Positions 42,551 through 51,300 of a DNA stretch of 64,000 nucleotides are shown piece by piece. Below the pieces are notes generated by a model. The model saw only the letters and a list, made by a program, of their open reading frames with translations. It did not search any database and was not told the DNA's origin. Made by a program: the position numbers and the translations under genes. How positions within the stretch are numbered: position 1 is the stretch's first letter; each line of letters begins with the position of its first letter. Source of the stretch: Phenylobacterium koreense. Lineage in GTDB: Bacteria; Pseudomonadota; Alphaproteobacteria; Caulobacterales; Caulobacteraceae. The stretch spans positions 744,001 through 808,000 of the forward strand of contig NZ_JBEPLU010000002.1 in assembly GCF_040545335.1 (NCBI RefSeq). The letters run 5' to 3'.

Positions 42551-42715
42551 ACGATGCATTCCAGCGCCCGCGTGGACGAGCGCACCCTGACGGCGAGGGT
42601 CCCCGGCGAGCCAGAGGTCCAGCGAGACCCGCTCGTGCGGCGTGAGGCCGCGATCCATGGCGACCGCCCACTCGGCGGCCTCGCACTCTAGGGCCTTCCG
42701 CGAGTCTACAGCCAT
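42551..42715 (-). pseudogene. N-terminal fragment of a FecR-type anti-sigma protein
   Basis: The frame from an ATG at 42715 reads MAVDSRKALECEAAEWAVAM, then DRGLTPHERVSLDLWLAGD and PRRQGALVHA, which is the DUF4880 N-terminal domain of FecR-like sigma-factor regulators. The membrane segment and periplasmic FecR domain are missing, since the sequence switches to an SNase fragment within 20 bases. FecR proteins pair with TonB receptors; the receptor at 37.2 kb could once have been a partner (inferred). Upstream, 42740-42893 has high-GC codons but no recognised family. Confidence 0.55.
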
Positions 42716-42966
42716 TCGCGCCGCCTCGAGGCCAGGGTCGGCGCCAACCATCGTCCGCCTGCGCGAAGACCTTACGACGCCCCGAAGCGCCAGGCGCCGC
42801 CGCCATATCCCGCAGCAGGCGCTTGCGCGGATGTTCCGGCAAGGCGCCTGGCTCTTCCGCGGGCGGCTCATGCGCGACGCCTGTGGCCATCAATTTGTTT
42901 CCGCGTCGCCAGGAACCGCCGCCTGCAGCATGCTTGGCCGAGGCGACGGATCACAAAACGACCAGC

Positions 42967-43248
42967 TCAGGAAGCCTCTTGCCGACCAGCCAGCGCGAGC
43001 AAGGCTGCCGCGATCTCAAGGGCTCCTGGATCGGCAAGCCGATACCGGACATGTTGGCCCTCCCGGCGAGTGCGGACCAGCCTGGCCTCGCGGAGTCGAG
43101 CTAGGTGCTGAGAGAGAGCCGATTGCGAGACGCCGAGCCGCGCTTCTATCTCGCCAACGCTCAGCTCCCCGCCACTCAGCAGCATCAGGATGGCCAACCG
43201 CCGCTCGTTGGCCAGGGCTCGCAAGATGCACGCTGGCTTAGGCGCCAT
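42967..43248 (-). CDS. ArsR-family regulator (last gene of the SQR operon)
   Basis: A 93-residue winged-helix regulator. The DNA-binding part has ILRALANERRLAILMLLSGG, LGVSQSALSQHLARLREARL and RTRREGQHVRYRL, as in BigR/YgaV-type ArsR proteins. It has a single Cys (C7) near the N-terminus, so it lacks the two-cysteine persulfide switch. The ATG at 43248 overlaps the tolC stop by 11 bases, so it is co-translated with that gene. The longer open frame is only the tolC region read in another frame. Probably regulates this or the divergent operon. Confidence 0.88.
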   Translation of the reverse strand: MAPKPACILRALANERRLAILMLLSGGELSVGEIEARLGVSQSALSQHLARLREARLVRTRREGQHVRYRLADPGALEIAAALLALAGRQEAS

Positions 43249-44503
43249 GGAGCAGCGCCTGCAGGCGATAGGCCGCGGTAAGGGCGCCGCCTCGGGCCGC
43301 GACCACCGCGCTTTGGGCGGCAAGCGCTTCGCGATGCGCGTCCAGCAGGTCCAGCGCGGGCTTCTGGCCAACCCTCACCTCGTGGCGCACGCTCTCCAGA
43401 GCACTGACGGCGGCGACCGATTGGTCCTCGGCGGCCACCAGCATGGCGCGCGTCGTCGTCAGGTCGGACCAGGCGCCGATGACGGCCTCCCGAACCGATG
43501 CTTCGGCGGCCTCGACGGCGGCATGGGCGGATCGGGCGTCGGCCTTGGCTTCCGACACGCGCGCGCTGATCGCTCCGCCGGAGAATAGGGTCCAACTCCC
43601 CTGCACGCTCACCGTCGTGTCATGGGCGTGGTAACCTGGAAAGAACTTGTCTCGGACGGAGGAGGCGCTCGCGGCCAGAGCGATCGAGGGCGCGCGACCA
43701 GCCTGGGCGTACCGGACCCCGGCGTCCGCGGCGCGGGCCGAGGCCTGGGCCGACTTGAGCATCGCGTTGGAACGCAACGCTTCGGACAAGGCCTCGTCCA
43801 GGCTGGCGGGCGTGGAGGGCGCCGCCGGGAGCGGCTCAAGGGCCTCGGGGTCAGTTGCCACCACCGACACGAAGCGCGCGCGGCTGCGGGCGACTTCGCC
43901 TCTCGCCCGCGCAAGCCCCGCATTGGCCTCGGCAAGGCGAGCCTGGGCCTGGCTGAGATCCGACTTGGGCGTTTCACCGGCTGTGAAGCGCAGGTCCGCC
44001 TGCCGAGCGACTTCCTGCATCTGGACCACCTGGGCTTCGTGGAGCGCCAGGAGTTCGCGCGCGCTCAGGACCGCGACATAGGCCTCCGCCACCAGCGCCG
44101 ACAGCAGGGCGCGGGTGCCTCCGAGCTGCGCCAAGGCGGCGTCCTGGCCCTCGCGGGCCCGGGTCACCGAGGCCGAGATCGCGCCGCCGGTGAAGATCGG
44201 TTGTCGCACCTCGATCGCGGCGGCGCGGGGATCGACGTTGGCGCGACCGAAGCCGAAGAAACCGCCCAGGTCGGTCTCGCCCGTCCCGACTTCGCCCGTG
44301 AGCGCGACGGTAGGCGCGCGCCCGGCCTTCGCCTGTCGCAGGCGCGCGGCGGCGGCGTCGGCCTGCGCCTGGCTTTGAGCGAGCCCCGGATTGCTCTTGA
44401 GGGCGAGCGCGATCGCCTCGTCGAGCGAAAGGCCGTAGGCGGCGGACGGTAGGACGACGCCGGCCGCGAGGGCTACCGCGCCAAGGCGGCGCAAGAGACT
44501 CAC
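43238..44503 (-). CDS. TolC-family outer membrane efflux channel
   Basis: A 421-residue TolC-like outer membrane factor. It starts at GTG 44503, which overlaps the DUF2892 stop (GTGA), giving a signal peptide MSLLRRLGAVALAAGVVLPSA. Two OEP repeats with long helical stretches follow: LSLDEAIALALKSNPGLAQ...; and LDEALSEALRSNAMLK.... The partner MFP and RND genes are in the divergent operon at 47.3-51.6 kb, so the tripartite pump is split across a shared promoter. It lies within the SQR-TrxC-DUF2892 transcript. Confidence 0.9.
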   Translation of the reverse strand: MSLLRRLGAVALAAGVVLPSAAYGLSLDEAIALALKSNPGLAQSQAQADAAAARLRQAKAGRAPTVALTGEVGTGETDLGGFFGFGRANVDPRAAAIEVRQPIFTGGAISASVTRAREGQDAALAQLGGTRALLSALVAEAYVAVLSARELLALHEAQVVQMQEVARQADLRFTAGETPKSDLSQAQARLAEANAGLARARGEVARSRARFVSVVATDPEALEPLPAAPSTPASLDEALSEALRSNAMLKSAQASARAADAGVRYAQAGRAPSIALAASASSVRDKFFPGYHAHDTTVSVQGSWTLFSGGAISARVSEAKADARSAHAAVEAAEASVREAVIGAWSDLTTTRAMLVAAEDQSVAAVSALESVRHEVRVGQKPALDLLDAHREALAAQSAVVAARGGALTAAYRLQALLHGA

Positions 44504-44703
44504 CGGAAAGCGACTCCCGGCTTCACGCCCAGCTTCTTGAACAGCATGGCGGCGGGGCAAAATCCGGTGAAACTCGCCTGGATCATGTTCAGGCCCGCGA
44601 AGATGGCCAGTGCGATCCACCAGGGATGGACGAACGCAGCCAGCGCGACGCTGAGCAATATGACACAGCCGGCAAAAGCCAGGACGGCGCGATCCACAGT
44701 CAT
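44500..44703 (-). CDS. DUF2892 (YgaP-type) small membrane protein
   Basis: A 67-residue protein with two hydrophobic segments (about residues 6-24 and 28-42) and the family C-terminus SFTGFCPAAMLFKKLG. E. coli YgaP is a rhodanese domain fused to just such a DUF2892 membrane part. Here the membrane half stands alone, and a free rhodanese is encoded in the divergent operon at 46926. The ATG overlaps the trxC stop (ATGA) and its stop overlaps tolC (GTGA). Confidence 0.88.
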   Translation of the reverse strand: MTVDRAVLAFAGCVILLSVALAAFVHPWWIALAIFAGLNMIQASFTGFCPAAMLFKKLGVKPGVAFR

Positions 44704-45167
44704 CTCTCACTCTCCGGAGCGGTGCGGGCGGAAACCCGCGCAAGGGCCTGGCGCGTCCAGGCGACGATCTGATCGCTGCTCATCAAGCCCGAGCGCTGGC
44801 CCACGACCGCCCCGTCCTGGAAGAGGATGAGGGTCGGAATGCCTCGAACGCCGAGCTCAGACGCCGCCTGCGGCTCGGCGTCGGAGTCGAGTTTCAGCAG
44901 GCGCACGTCGGGCTCGAGCAAGGCTGCTGAGGCTGCGAACTGCGGCGCCATAGCCTGGCATGGGCCGCACCAGGGCGCCCAGACATCGACCAGCACGGCG
45001 GCCCCCCGCGTGGAGGCGCGATGGGCGTTTAGCTGCGCCCGGTTCACCTCGAACGGACGGCCGGCGAAGAGCGGCTCATGGCAGCGGCCGCAGCCTGCAG
45101 AGCTCGGGTTCTTCTCGTCCGGGATCCGGTTGGCGGCGCTACAGGCGGGACAGACGATCTGGCGCAT
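44700..45167 (-). CDS. trxC: Thioredoxin 2 (TrxC), zinc-finger thioredoxin
   Basis: A 155-residue TrxC: an N-terminal zinc-binding region with CPAC (C6, C9) and CGRC (C26, C29) is followed by a thioredoxin fold with the active site WCGPC (C67, C70) and the cis-Pro loop GIPTLILF. It is a cytoplasmic disulfide and persulfide reductase. It follows SQR by four bases and overlaps the DUF2892 gene, so it may clear protein or low-molecular persulfides made when SQR oxidises sulfide (inferred). Confidence 0.93.
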   Translation of the reverse strand: MRQIVCPACSAANRIPDEKNPSSAGCGRCHEPLFAGRPFEVNRAQLNAHRASTRGAAVLVDVWAPWCGPCQAMAPQFAASAALLEPDVRLLKLDSDAEPQAASELGVRGIPTLILFQDGAVVGQRSGLMSSDQIVAWTRQALARVSARTAPESER

Positions 45168-45171
45168 GTCA

Positions 45172-46452
45172 TCAGCCCTTCAGCTTCGGAACGCCCATCA
45201 CTTCGAGAGCCAGCTTCTCGTAGAACGGCTCGCTCTCGCCGCGCCTTACCTTGCCAATGAAGTATTTCTCGAAACCCACCTTGGCGAGGTGCACCCACTT
45301 GCCGCTGGACGACCAGTTGATGTTGCGCGGGGGGATCTGGGGCTGAGCCACGAAGGCGACGCCCCCATCGCCAAAATCAGCCAGACAGATGGCGTTCCAC
45401 GTCGCCTCGTTCGTCGGCGTAGCTCCTTCGAGGAGTTGGCGGAGGTTCGCGGCGACGGCGCTGACCATGCTCTCGATCATGAAGCCGGTCTTGGGCACGC
45501 CGGCCGGTACTGGCGTTGGACCGGTCGGGGCGATGGCCACGCAGACGCCGAGCGCGAAGACATTCGGAAAGGCCGGGTTGCGCTGCTGCTTGTCGACGAC
45601 GATGAAGCCGCGCGGGTTAGTCAATCCTTCGATCCCTCGAACCGCCTCCACCCCGCGGAACGCCGGGAGCATCATCGAGTACGCGAAGGGCAGATCGTGC
45701 TTGGCCTTCACCGATCCGTCTTCGGCGACCTCCTCGACATGCATCATGCCAGGCTCGGTCGAGGACACCCTGGCGTTGGTGATCCATTTGATGTGACGGT
45801 CTCGCATCTCGCTTTCGAGAAGGCTCTTGGTGTCGCCGACGCCGTCGAGCCCGAGGTGGCCGATGTAGGGCTCGGGCGTGACGAAGGTCATCGGCGCCCG
45901 GTCGCGCAACCGCCGCCGCCTCAGTTCGGTGTCGAGGATCATGGCGAATTCGTAGGCGGGGCCGAAGCAGGACGCCCCTTGAACGGCGCCGACCACGATC
46001 GGGCCGAGGGTCTCGGTGAAGCGCTCAAAGGCTTTGTTGGCGGCCTCGGCGTGATCGACATGGCAGATCGACTGGGTGTGGCCGGCGTTCGGCCCGAGGC
46101 CCGGTATCTCATCGAAGGCCAATTCGGGGCCCGTGGCGATCACCAGGTAGTCATAGGAACGTTCGGAACCGTCGTTCAGTTCGAGGCGGTTCTGGTCGGG
46201 ATGGACCCGCCGCACACCCACGCCGTTGAAATCGATCCGCCGCTTTCGATAGACGGGCGGCAGAGCCACCTCGATCGCGTCGCGCGTACGCCAGCCCACC
46301 GCCACCCACGGATTGGAGGGCACGAAGTGGAAGACGTCGCCTTGCGAGACGACCGTGACGTCGGCGCGATCGCCCACGGCGTCCTTGATCTCAAAGGCGG
46401 CGATTGAGCCGCCCAGTCCGGCTCCCATAATGACGATACGCGGTTTGCCCAT
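45172..46452 (-). CDS. sqr: Sulfide:quinone oxidoreductase (SQR)
   Basis: A 426-residue FAD-dependent SQR that oxidises sulfide to polysulfide or persulfide and reduces quinone at the inner membrane. The N-terminal dinucleotide motif is GAGLGG (10-15). Cys130, Cys162 and Cys356 lie where Acidithiobacillus ferrooxidans SQR has its three conserved cysteines (128, 160, 356). VPKTGFMIESM is also family-typical. It is the first gene of a minus-strand operon with trxC, DUF2892, tolC and arsR. An FNR-type box is centred about 67 bases before its ATG. Confidence 0.9.
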   Translation of the reverse strand: MGKPRIVIMGAGLGGSIAAFEIKDAVGDRADVTVVSQGDVFHFVPSNPWVAVGWRTRDAIEVALPPVYRKRRIDFNGVGVRRVHPDQNRLELNDGSERSYDYLVIATGPELAFDEIPGLGPNAGHTQSICHVDHAEAANKAFERFTETLGPIVVGAVQGASCFGPAYEFAMILDTELRRRRLRDRAPMTFVTPEPYIGHLGLDGVGDTKSLLESEMRDRHIKWITNARVSSTEPGMMHVEEVAEDGSVKAKHDLPFAYSMMLPAFRGVEAVRGIEGLTNPRGFIVVDKQQRNPAFPNVFALGVCVAIAPTGPTPVPAGVPKTGFMIESMVSAVAANLRQLLEGATPTNEATWNAICLADFGDGGVAFVAQPQIPPRNINWSSSGKWVHLAKVGFEKYFIGKVRRGESEPFYEKLALEVMGVPKLKG

Positions 46453-46512
46453 CGGCCGTTCTCCAAAAAGGCCCCGGCGCTGTCAGGCTGTCTCAGGAGA
46501 CGCTTAACGGCC

Positions 46513-46526
46513 TTGATCTGGATCAC
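46513..46526. promoter_or_regulatory. FNR-type box upstream of SQR
   Basis: TTGATCTGGATCAC matches TTGAT-N4-ATCAA at nine of ten consensus bases. Its centre is about 67 bases before the SQR ATG (46452) in the divergent promoter region between SQR and the ArsR regulator. Confidence 0.55.
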
Positions 46527-46565
46527 ATCGCCCGGTCGTTCGCCGCGGTAAGTGATCGCTGATAC

Positions 46566-46604
46566 TTGACTGAATATGTCAATCCTCGCATATGCGCAAA
46601 TATG
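46566..46604 (+). promoter_or_regulatory. Promoter and ArsR operator of the arsR-rhodanese-RND operon
   Basis: TTGACT (46566-46571) and CATATG (46589-46594) with a 17-base spacer form a plausible promoter. A perfect inverted repeat CATAT-N6-ATATG (46589-46604) overlaps the -10 element and touches the regulator's start, an ideal place for autorepression by an ArsR protein. Confidence 0.6.
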
Positions 46605-46916
46605 AATTTTAGTCCTGACGCGATGAAGGCGGAGACCGAGCAGGCGTGCGCCCTGATGAAGGCGCAGGCCAATCCGTATCGCCTGCTAATCGTGTGCGCG
46701 CTGGTCGAAGGCGAGACGTCGGTGGGAGCTTTGGCCCAGACGCTGGGCGCGCGTGAATCCCTCGCCTCACAGCACCTCGGCCTGCTGCGAGGCGATGGAA
46801 TCCTCTCGGCTCGCCAGGACGGCCAGTCGATCTACTACGCCCTGCAGAGTGGCCCGGCGCGCGCGCTCATCGAGACCCCGGCTGATCAGTTCTGCAACCC
46901 GCCCGAGCCTTCCTAG
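46602..46916 (+). CDS. ArsR-family regulator with SqrR/BigR-like cysteine pair
   Basis: A 104-residue winged-helix regulator. The HTH reads LGARESLASQHLGLLRGDG and the wing RQDGQSIYYAL. Cys32 (in LIVCALVEGE) and Cys98 (in DQFCNP) are 66 residues apart, the same spacing as the C41/C107 persulfide switch of SqrR and C42/C108 of BigR-type proteins. A third Cys is C16. The ATG at 46602 lies within the operator, so the message would be nearly leaderless; an ATG at 46623 is an alternative. It starts the rhodanese-MFP-RND operon and is divergent from SQR. Likely a sulfide/persulfide-responsive repressor (inferred). Confidence 0.85.
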   Translation: MNFSPDAMKAETEQACALMKAQANPYRLLIVCALVEGETSVGALAQTLGARESLASQHLGLLRGDGILSARQDGQSIYYALQSGPARALIETPADQFCNPPEPS

Positions 46917-46925
46917 GAGCCCGCC

Positions 46926-47288
46926 ATGTTCAATCGACAAAAACTTCGCGATCTCGCGCCCCAGGAGGTGAAGACCGCCCTGGACGCCCACGAAATTCTG
47001 CTGATCGACGTTCGTGAACCGGCGGAGTTCGCCGCCGAGCGTATCCATGGCGCGCTGAACTTCCCGCTATCGACCTTCGCGCCTGCGGCCCTGCCCGCCG
47101 CCGGCGACCGCCTGGTCGTGTTCCAGTGCGGATCGGGCAAGCGTTCGGCCATGGCGATCGAGCGCTGCCAGAAGGCCGGCCACGCGATCGACGCGCATCT
47201 GGCCGGCGGCATCATGGCCTGGAAGGCCGCGGGCCTTCCGACGATCACGTTGGACACCACGACCGGCGAACTGCGCGATCCGCGCTGA
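46926..47288 (+). CDS. Single-domain rhodanese (sulfurtransferase)
   Basis: A 120-residue rhodanese-like protein. It opens with an LAPQEVKTAL helix, then LLIDVREPAEFAAERI and the active-site loop with Cys68 in FQCGSGKRS. The domain matches the rhodanese half of E. coli YgaP, whose membrane half (DUF2892) is a separate gene in the divergent operon at 44500. It follows the ArsR gene by nine bases. It should carry persulfide sulfur in the cytoplasm. Confidence 0.92.
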   Translation: MFNRQKLRDLAPQEVKTALDAHEILLIDVREPAEFAAERIHGALNFPLSTFAPAALPAAGDRLVVFQCGSGKRSAMAIERCQKAGHAIDAHLAGGIMAWKAAGLPTITLDTTTGELRDPR

Positions 47289-47312
47289 ACAGGCCCGACA
47301 GGAAGCATCACC

Positions 47313-48344
47313 ATGGCTCGGCGTTTCCATTTTCTGGGGCTGGCTGCAGTTGCGGCCCTCGCGCTGAGCGGCTGTGGCCGGAGCGAGCCGACCGCAAGCG
47401 TCGCCGCCCGCGCGCCGACTGCCGGCCGCCTGACCGTGCAAACCCAGATGATCGCTGACCTGAAGCCGGCGCCTGGAACCCTGACCACCCGCGACATGGC
47501 CGAGGCGCGAGCTCGGATCGGTGGCGTGCTCGTCAGTCTGACGATCAGGGAGGGCGACATGGTGCGCCGCGGGCAGATGATCGCCCAGGTGCGCGATGAT
47601 CGCCTGAATCTGGAGACGGGCGCCTACGCCGCCCAGGTGAAGGCCGCCGCAGCCGAGGCCGAGCGCGCCCGAGCCGACCTCGCCCGCACCCAGGACCTTT
47701 ACGAGCACGGCGTCTACGCCCGCGCCAGGCTGGAACAGGCGCAGGCCCAGGCGAAGACGGCGGACGCCGCCCTGGCTGCGGCCCGAGCGCAGCGAGGCGC
47801 AAGCGCCGAGCTCGCGGGCCAGGGGGCGGTCGCAGCGCCCGCCGCGGGACGCGTGCTGAGCGCCGACGTTCCGGTCGGATCGGTCGTCATGCCGGGCCAG
47901 ACCATCGCCAGGATCACCGCCGGGCCCGTGGTGGTGCGCGTGGAGTTGCCGGAGGCCAACGCCGCGGCGCTGAAGCTCGGCGCCCCGGTGACGCTGAGCG
48001 GCGAGGCCTTCGCCGCCGCCACGCAGGGAACCATCTCGCAAATCTATCCCGCTGTGAGCGGCGGCCAGGTGATCGCCGACGTGACCGCCGCCAACCTGCC
48101 GCAGGACAAGGTGGGCCAGCGCGTCCAGGTTCGCGTCAGGATCGGCGAGCGGAAGGCGATCATCATCCCTCGACGCTACATCTCCACCCGTTTCGGCGTC
48201 GATTACGTGCGGCTGGTGGCTGCGGACGGGACGGTCTCGGAAGCCCCCGTCCAGACCGCCGAGGGGCCCACCGCGGACACGGCGGAGATTCTGTCCGGCG
48301 TGCGCGCCGGCGACGTGCTCACGCCTGCGGCGGTGGCGCGATGA
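47313..48344 (+). CDS. RND efflux periplasmic adaptor (MFP) lipoprotein
   Basis: A 343-residue membrane-fusion protein. The signal peptide ends in the lipobox LALSGC with Cys21 as the lipid-modified residue. Then come a split lipoyl domain, with VLVSLTIREGDMVRRGQMIAQV and the later half GRVLSADVPVGSVVMPGQ, an alpha-hairpin rich in Ala/Glu/Arg (about 105-165) and a beta-barrel region. It overlaps the RND permease by ATGA and follows the rhodanese by 24 bases. It links the RND pump to TolC. Confidence 0.92.
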   Translation: MARRFHFLGLAAVAALALSGCGRSEPTASVAARAPTAGRLTVQTQMIADLKPAPGTLTTRDMAEARARIGGVLVSLTIREGDMVRRGQMIAQVRDDRLNLETGAYAAQVKAAAAEAERARADLARTQDLYEHGVYARARLEQAQAQAKTADAALAAARAQRGASAELAGQGAVAAPAAGRVLSADVPVGSVVMPGQTIARITAGPVVVRVELPEANAAALKLGAPVTLSGEAFAAATQGTISQIYPAVSGGQVIADVTAANLPQDKVGQRVQVRVRIGERKAIIIPRRYISTRFGVDYVRLVAADGTVSEAPVQTAEGPTADTAEILSGVRAGDVLTPAAVAR

Positions 48345-51300
48345 ACCTCGGCATCTCCGGGCGCCTGACGCGCGCCACGATCGGTTCGCCCCTCACGCCA
48401 CTCTTCCTACTGGCCGCCATCGCCGTCGGCCTGCTCGCCCTCACCTCGATCCCGCGCGAGGAAGAGCCGCAGATCAGCGTGCCCATGGTCGACATCATGG
48501 TGGCCGCGCCCGGACTTCGTGCGCCGGACGCGATCGAGCTGGTGGGCAAGCCGCTCGAGGCGATCGTCAAGAGCGTCACCGAGGTGGAGCATGTCTACAC
48601 CTCCGCCGACGACAATCAGGTCATGGTCACCGCTCGCTTCAAGGTGGGGGTCGATCCCGACGCCGCAGCGGTGAGAATCCACGAGAAGGTGAGAGCAAAC
48701 TACGACCGGATCCCAGCCGGCATTCCCGAACCGCTCATCCAGACCCGCGGCATCAATGACGTGCCCACTCTGGTCCTCACGCTCTCACCCAAGCCGGGCG
48801 CGGCCGGCCAGTGGACCGACCAGGCGCTCTATGAGATCGCGGGCAAGCTTCGCACGGAAGTGGCCAAGGTGGAGGACGTCGGCCTGACGTTTATCGTCGG
48901 CGGGCGCGCGCAGGAGATCCGAGTGGAGCCGGACCCGGCCCGGCTTGCGATGCACGGCGTCTCGCTCACGGCCCTGATGGACACGGTGCGGCAGGCCAAT
49001 CGCGCCTTTCCCGCCGGCCAGGTTCGCAACGACGGCCAGGCCTTGGACATCACCGCAGGCCGCACGCTGGCGAACGCGACGGAGATCGGCCTGCTGGCCC
49101 TCCCCTCGACAAAGGGGGAGCGGGTCTACGTGCGCGACGTCGCCGATGTCGTCACCGCTCCGCGCGAAGACCAGGCCCGGGCCTGGCGCTCGGTGCGCGT
49201 CGGCCAGTCGTGGAGCGAAGCGCCGGCCGTGAGCCTCGCCATCGCCAAGCGCAAGGGCGCGAACGCCGTCGTGGTCTCGCAGGCCGTGCTGGCGCGGGTC
49301 GAGAGCCTGAAAGGCGCGCTGCTGCCCGCCAGCCTGGATGTCGCCGTCACACGTGACTATGGCGAGACCGCCAACGAAAAGGCCAACGAACTCCTCTTCC
49401 ACCTGGGGCTGGCGACCGCCTCGATCGTCGTGCTGATCGGCTTCGCCATCGGCTGGCGGGAAGCGGGGGTGACGGCGGTCGTGATCCCCACCACCATTCT
49501 GCTGACGCTGTTCGCCTCGAACCTGATGGGCTACACCATCAACCGCGTCAGCCTCTTCGCCCTGATCTTCTCGATCGGCATCCTGGTCGACGATGCGATC
49601 GTCATGATCGAGAACATCGCCCGCCACTGGGCGATGAATGACGGCCGCAGCCGTATCGACGCCGCCGTCGAGGCGGTGGCGGAAGTTGGCAACCCCACCA
49701 TCGTGGCGACCCTGACCGTGGTGGCCGCGCTCCTTCCCATGCTGTTCGTCTCGGGGCTCATGGGCCCCTACATGGCCCCGATCCCGGTGAACGCCTCGGC
49801 GGCGATGGTCTTCTCGTTCTTCGTGGCCGTGGTGATCGCGCCCTGGCTGATGGTTCGCTTCGCCCGCCGAACGCTCGCCGCAGGGGCGCACGGCGATCAT
49901 GGCGAGGGACTGCTCGGCCGCCTCTATCGCCGTGTGGCCGGACGTGTGATCGCCACCCGGCGCAGCGCCCTGTGGTTCCTCGTCGGCGTCGGCCTGGCGA
50001 CCCTGGCGGCCTGCGCGATGTTCGCCACCAAGACCGTGACCGTGAAACTACTGCCGTTCGACAACAAGTCGGAACTGCAGGTCGTGCTCGACCTGCCGGA
50101 AGGCTCGTCACTGGAAGATACGCAGCGCGCGCTCACCAAGGCCGCGACCATCGTGCGCGCCGTGCCCGAGGTGACCGCGATCGACGCCTATGCCGGCACG
50201 GCCTCGCCGTTCAACTTCAATGGTCTGGTCCGCCACTACTACCTGCGCAACCGCCTCGAAATGGGCGACCTCGCCATCGGCCTTGCGCCGAAGGCCGACC
50301 GCGACCGCAACAGCCACCAGATCGCGCTGGACCTACGCCGCCGCCTGTCTGACCTGGCGCTGCCGGCCGGGTCGACCATCAAGGTCGTCGAGGCCCCGCC
50401 TGGGCCGCCGGTGATGGCGACGCTGCTGGCGGAAGTCTACGGCCCGGACGCGGCCACCCGGCGCGCCGTCGCCGAGCGGGTGAAGGCGATCTTCCACGAG
50501 ATTCCCTTCGTCGTCGATGTTGACGACAGTTGGGGCCAACCCCGTCCCGGGCTTCGCCTTGCGCCGGACCGCGAACGTCTCGAAGCGCTCGGCGTGAGCG
50601 AGCGCGATGTCTACGACTCCATTGGCGCGGCGCTCAACGGCCAGGTCCTGGGCTATGCGCATCGCGGCGAGAGCCGCGACCCGCTGGAGATCACGGTGCG
50701 GCTGCCGCAATCGGCGCGCACGTGGGGGCAAGGCTTGGCCGCCCTGCCAGTCGCGCGCGCCAGGGACGGACGCCTCGTGGAACTGGGCGAGGTGGTCGTG
50801 GCGAGCCAGGAGCCAGGGGCGACCCACATCTTCCGGCGGGACGGCCGCGACGTCGATATGGTCCAGGCCGAGCTCGCCGGCGCATACGAGGCGCCGATCT
50901 ACGGCATGCTCGACATCAACAGGGCGATCGGCGATGGCGACTGGCAGAACGTCCCCAGGCCCGCCATCCGCCTGCACGGTCAGCCCGAGAGCGAGCTGGC
51001 GCCCACCGTCCTATGGGACGGCGAATGGGAGATCACCTGGGTCACCTTCCGGGACATGGGCGCGGCGTTCGCAGTCGCCCTCGTCGGCATCTACGTGTTG
51101 GTGGTGGCGCAGTTCAAAAGCTTCCGGCTGCCGCTGGTGATCCTGACGCCGGTTCCACTCACCCTGGTCGGCATCGTGATCGGCCACATGCTCTTCCGGG
51201 CGCCGTTCACCGCAACATCCATGATCGGGTTCATCGCGCTGGCGGGGATCATCGTGCGTAACTCGATCCTGCTGGTCGACTTCATCCGTCACGCCCGGAC

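Noticed and set aside
42740..42893. A gene starting MATGVAHEPPAEEPGA upstream of the FecR fragment.
   Set aside because: Codon use is fair, but the frame soon turns into a shadow of the FecR fragment and no family is recognised.
46566..46582. TTGAC-N7-GTCAA as another FNR box in the SQR/arsR promoter.
   Set aside because: The spacing between half-sites is one base pair group too long for the TTGA-N6-TCAA rule; it coincides with a likely -35 element instead.
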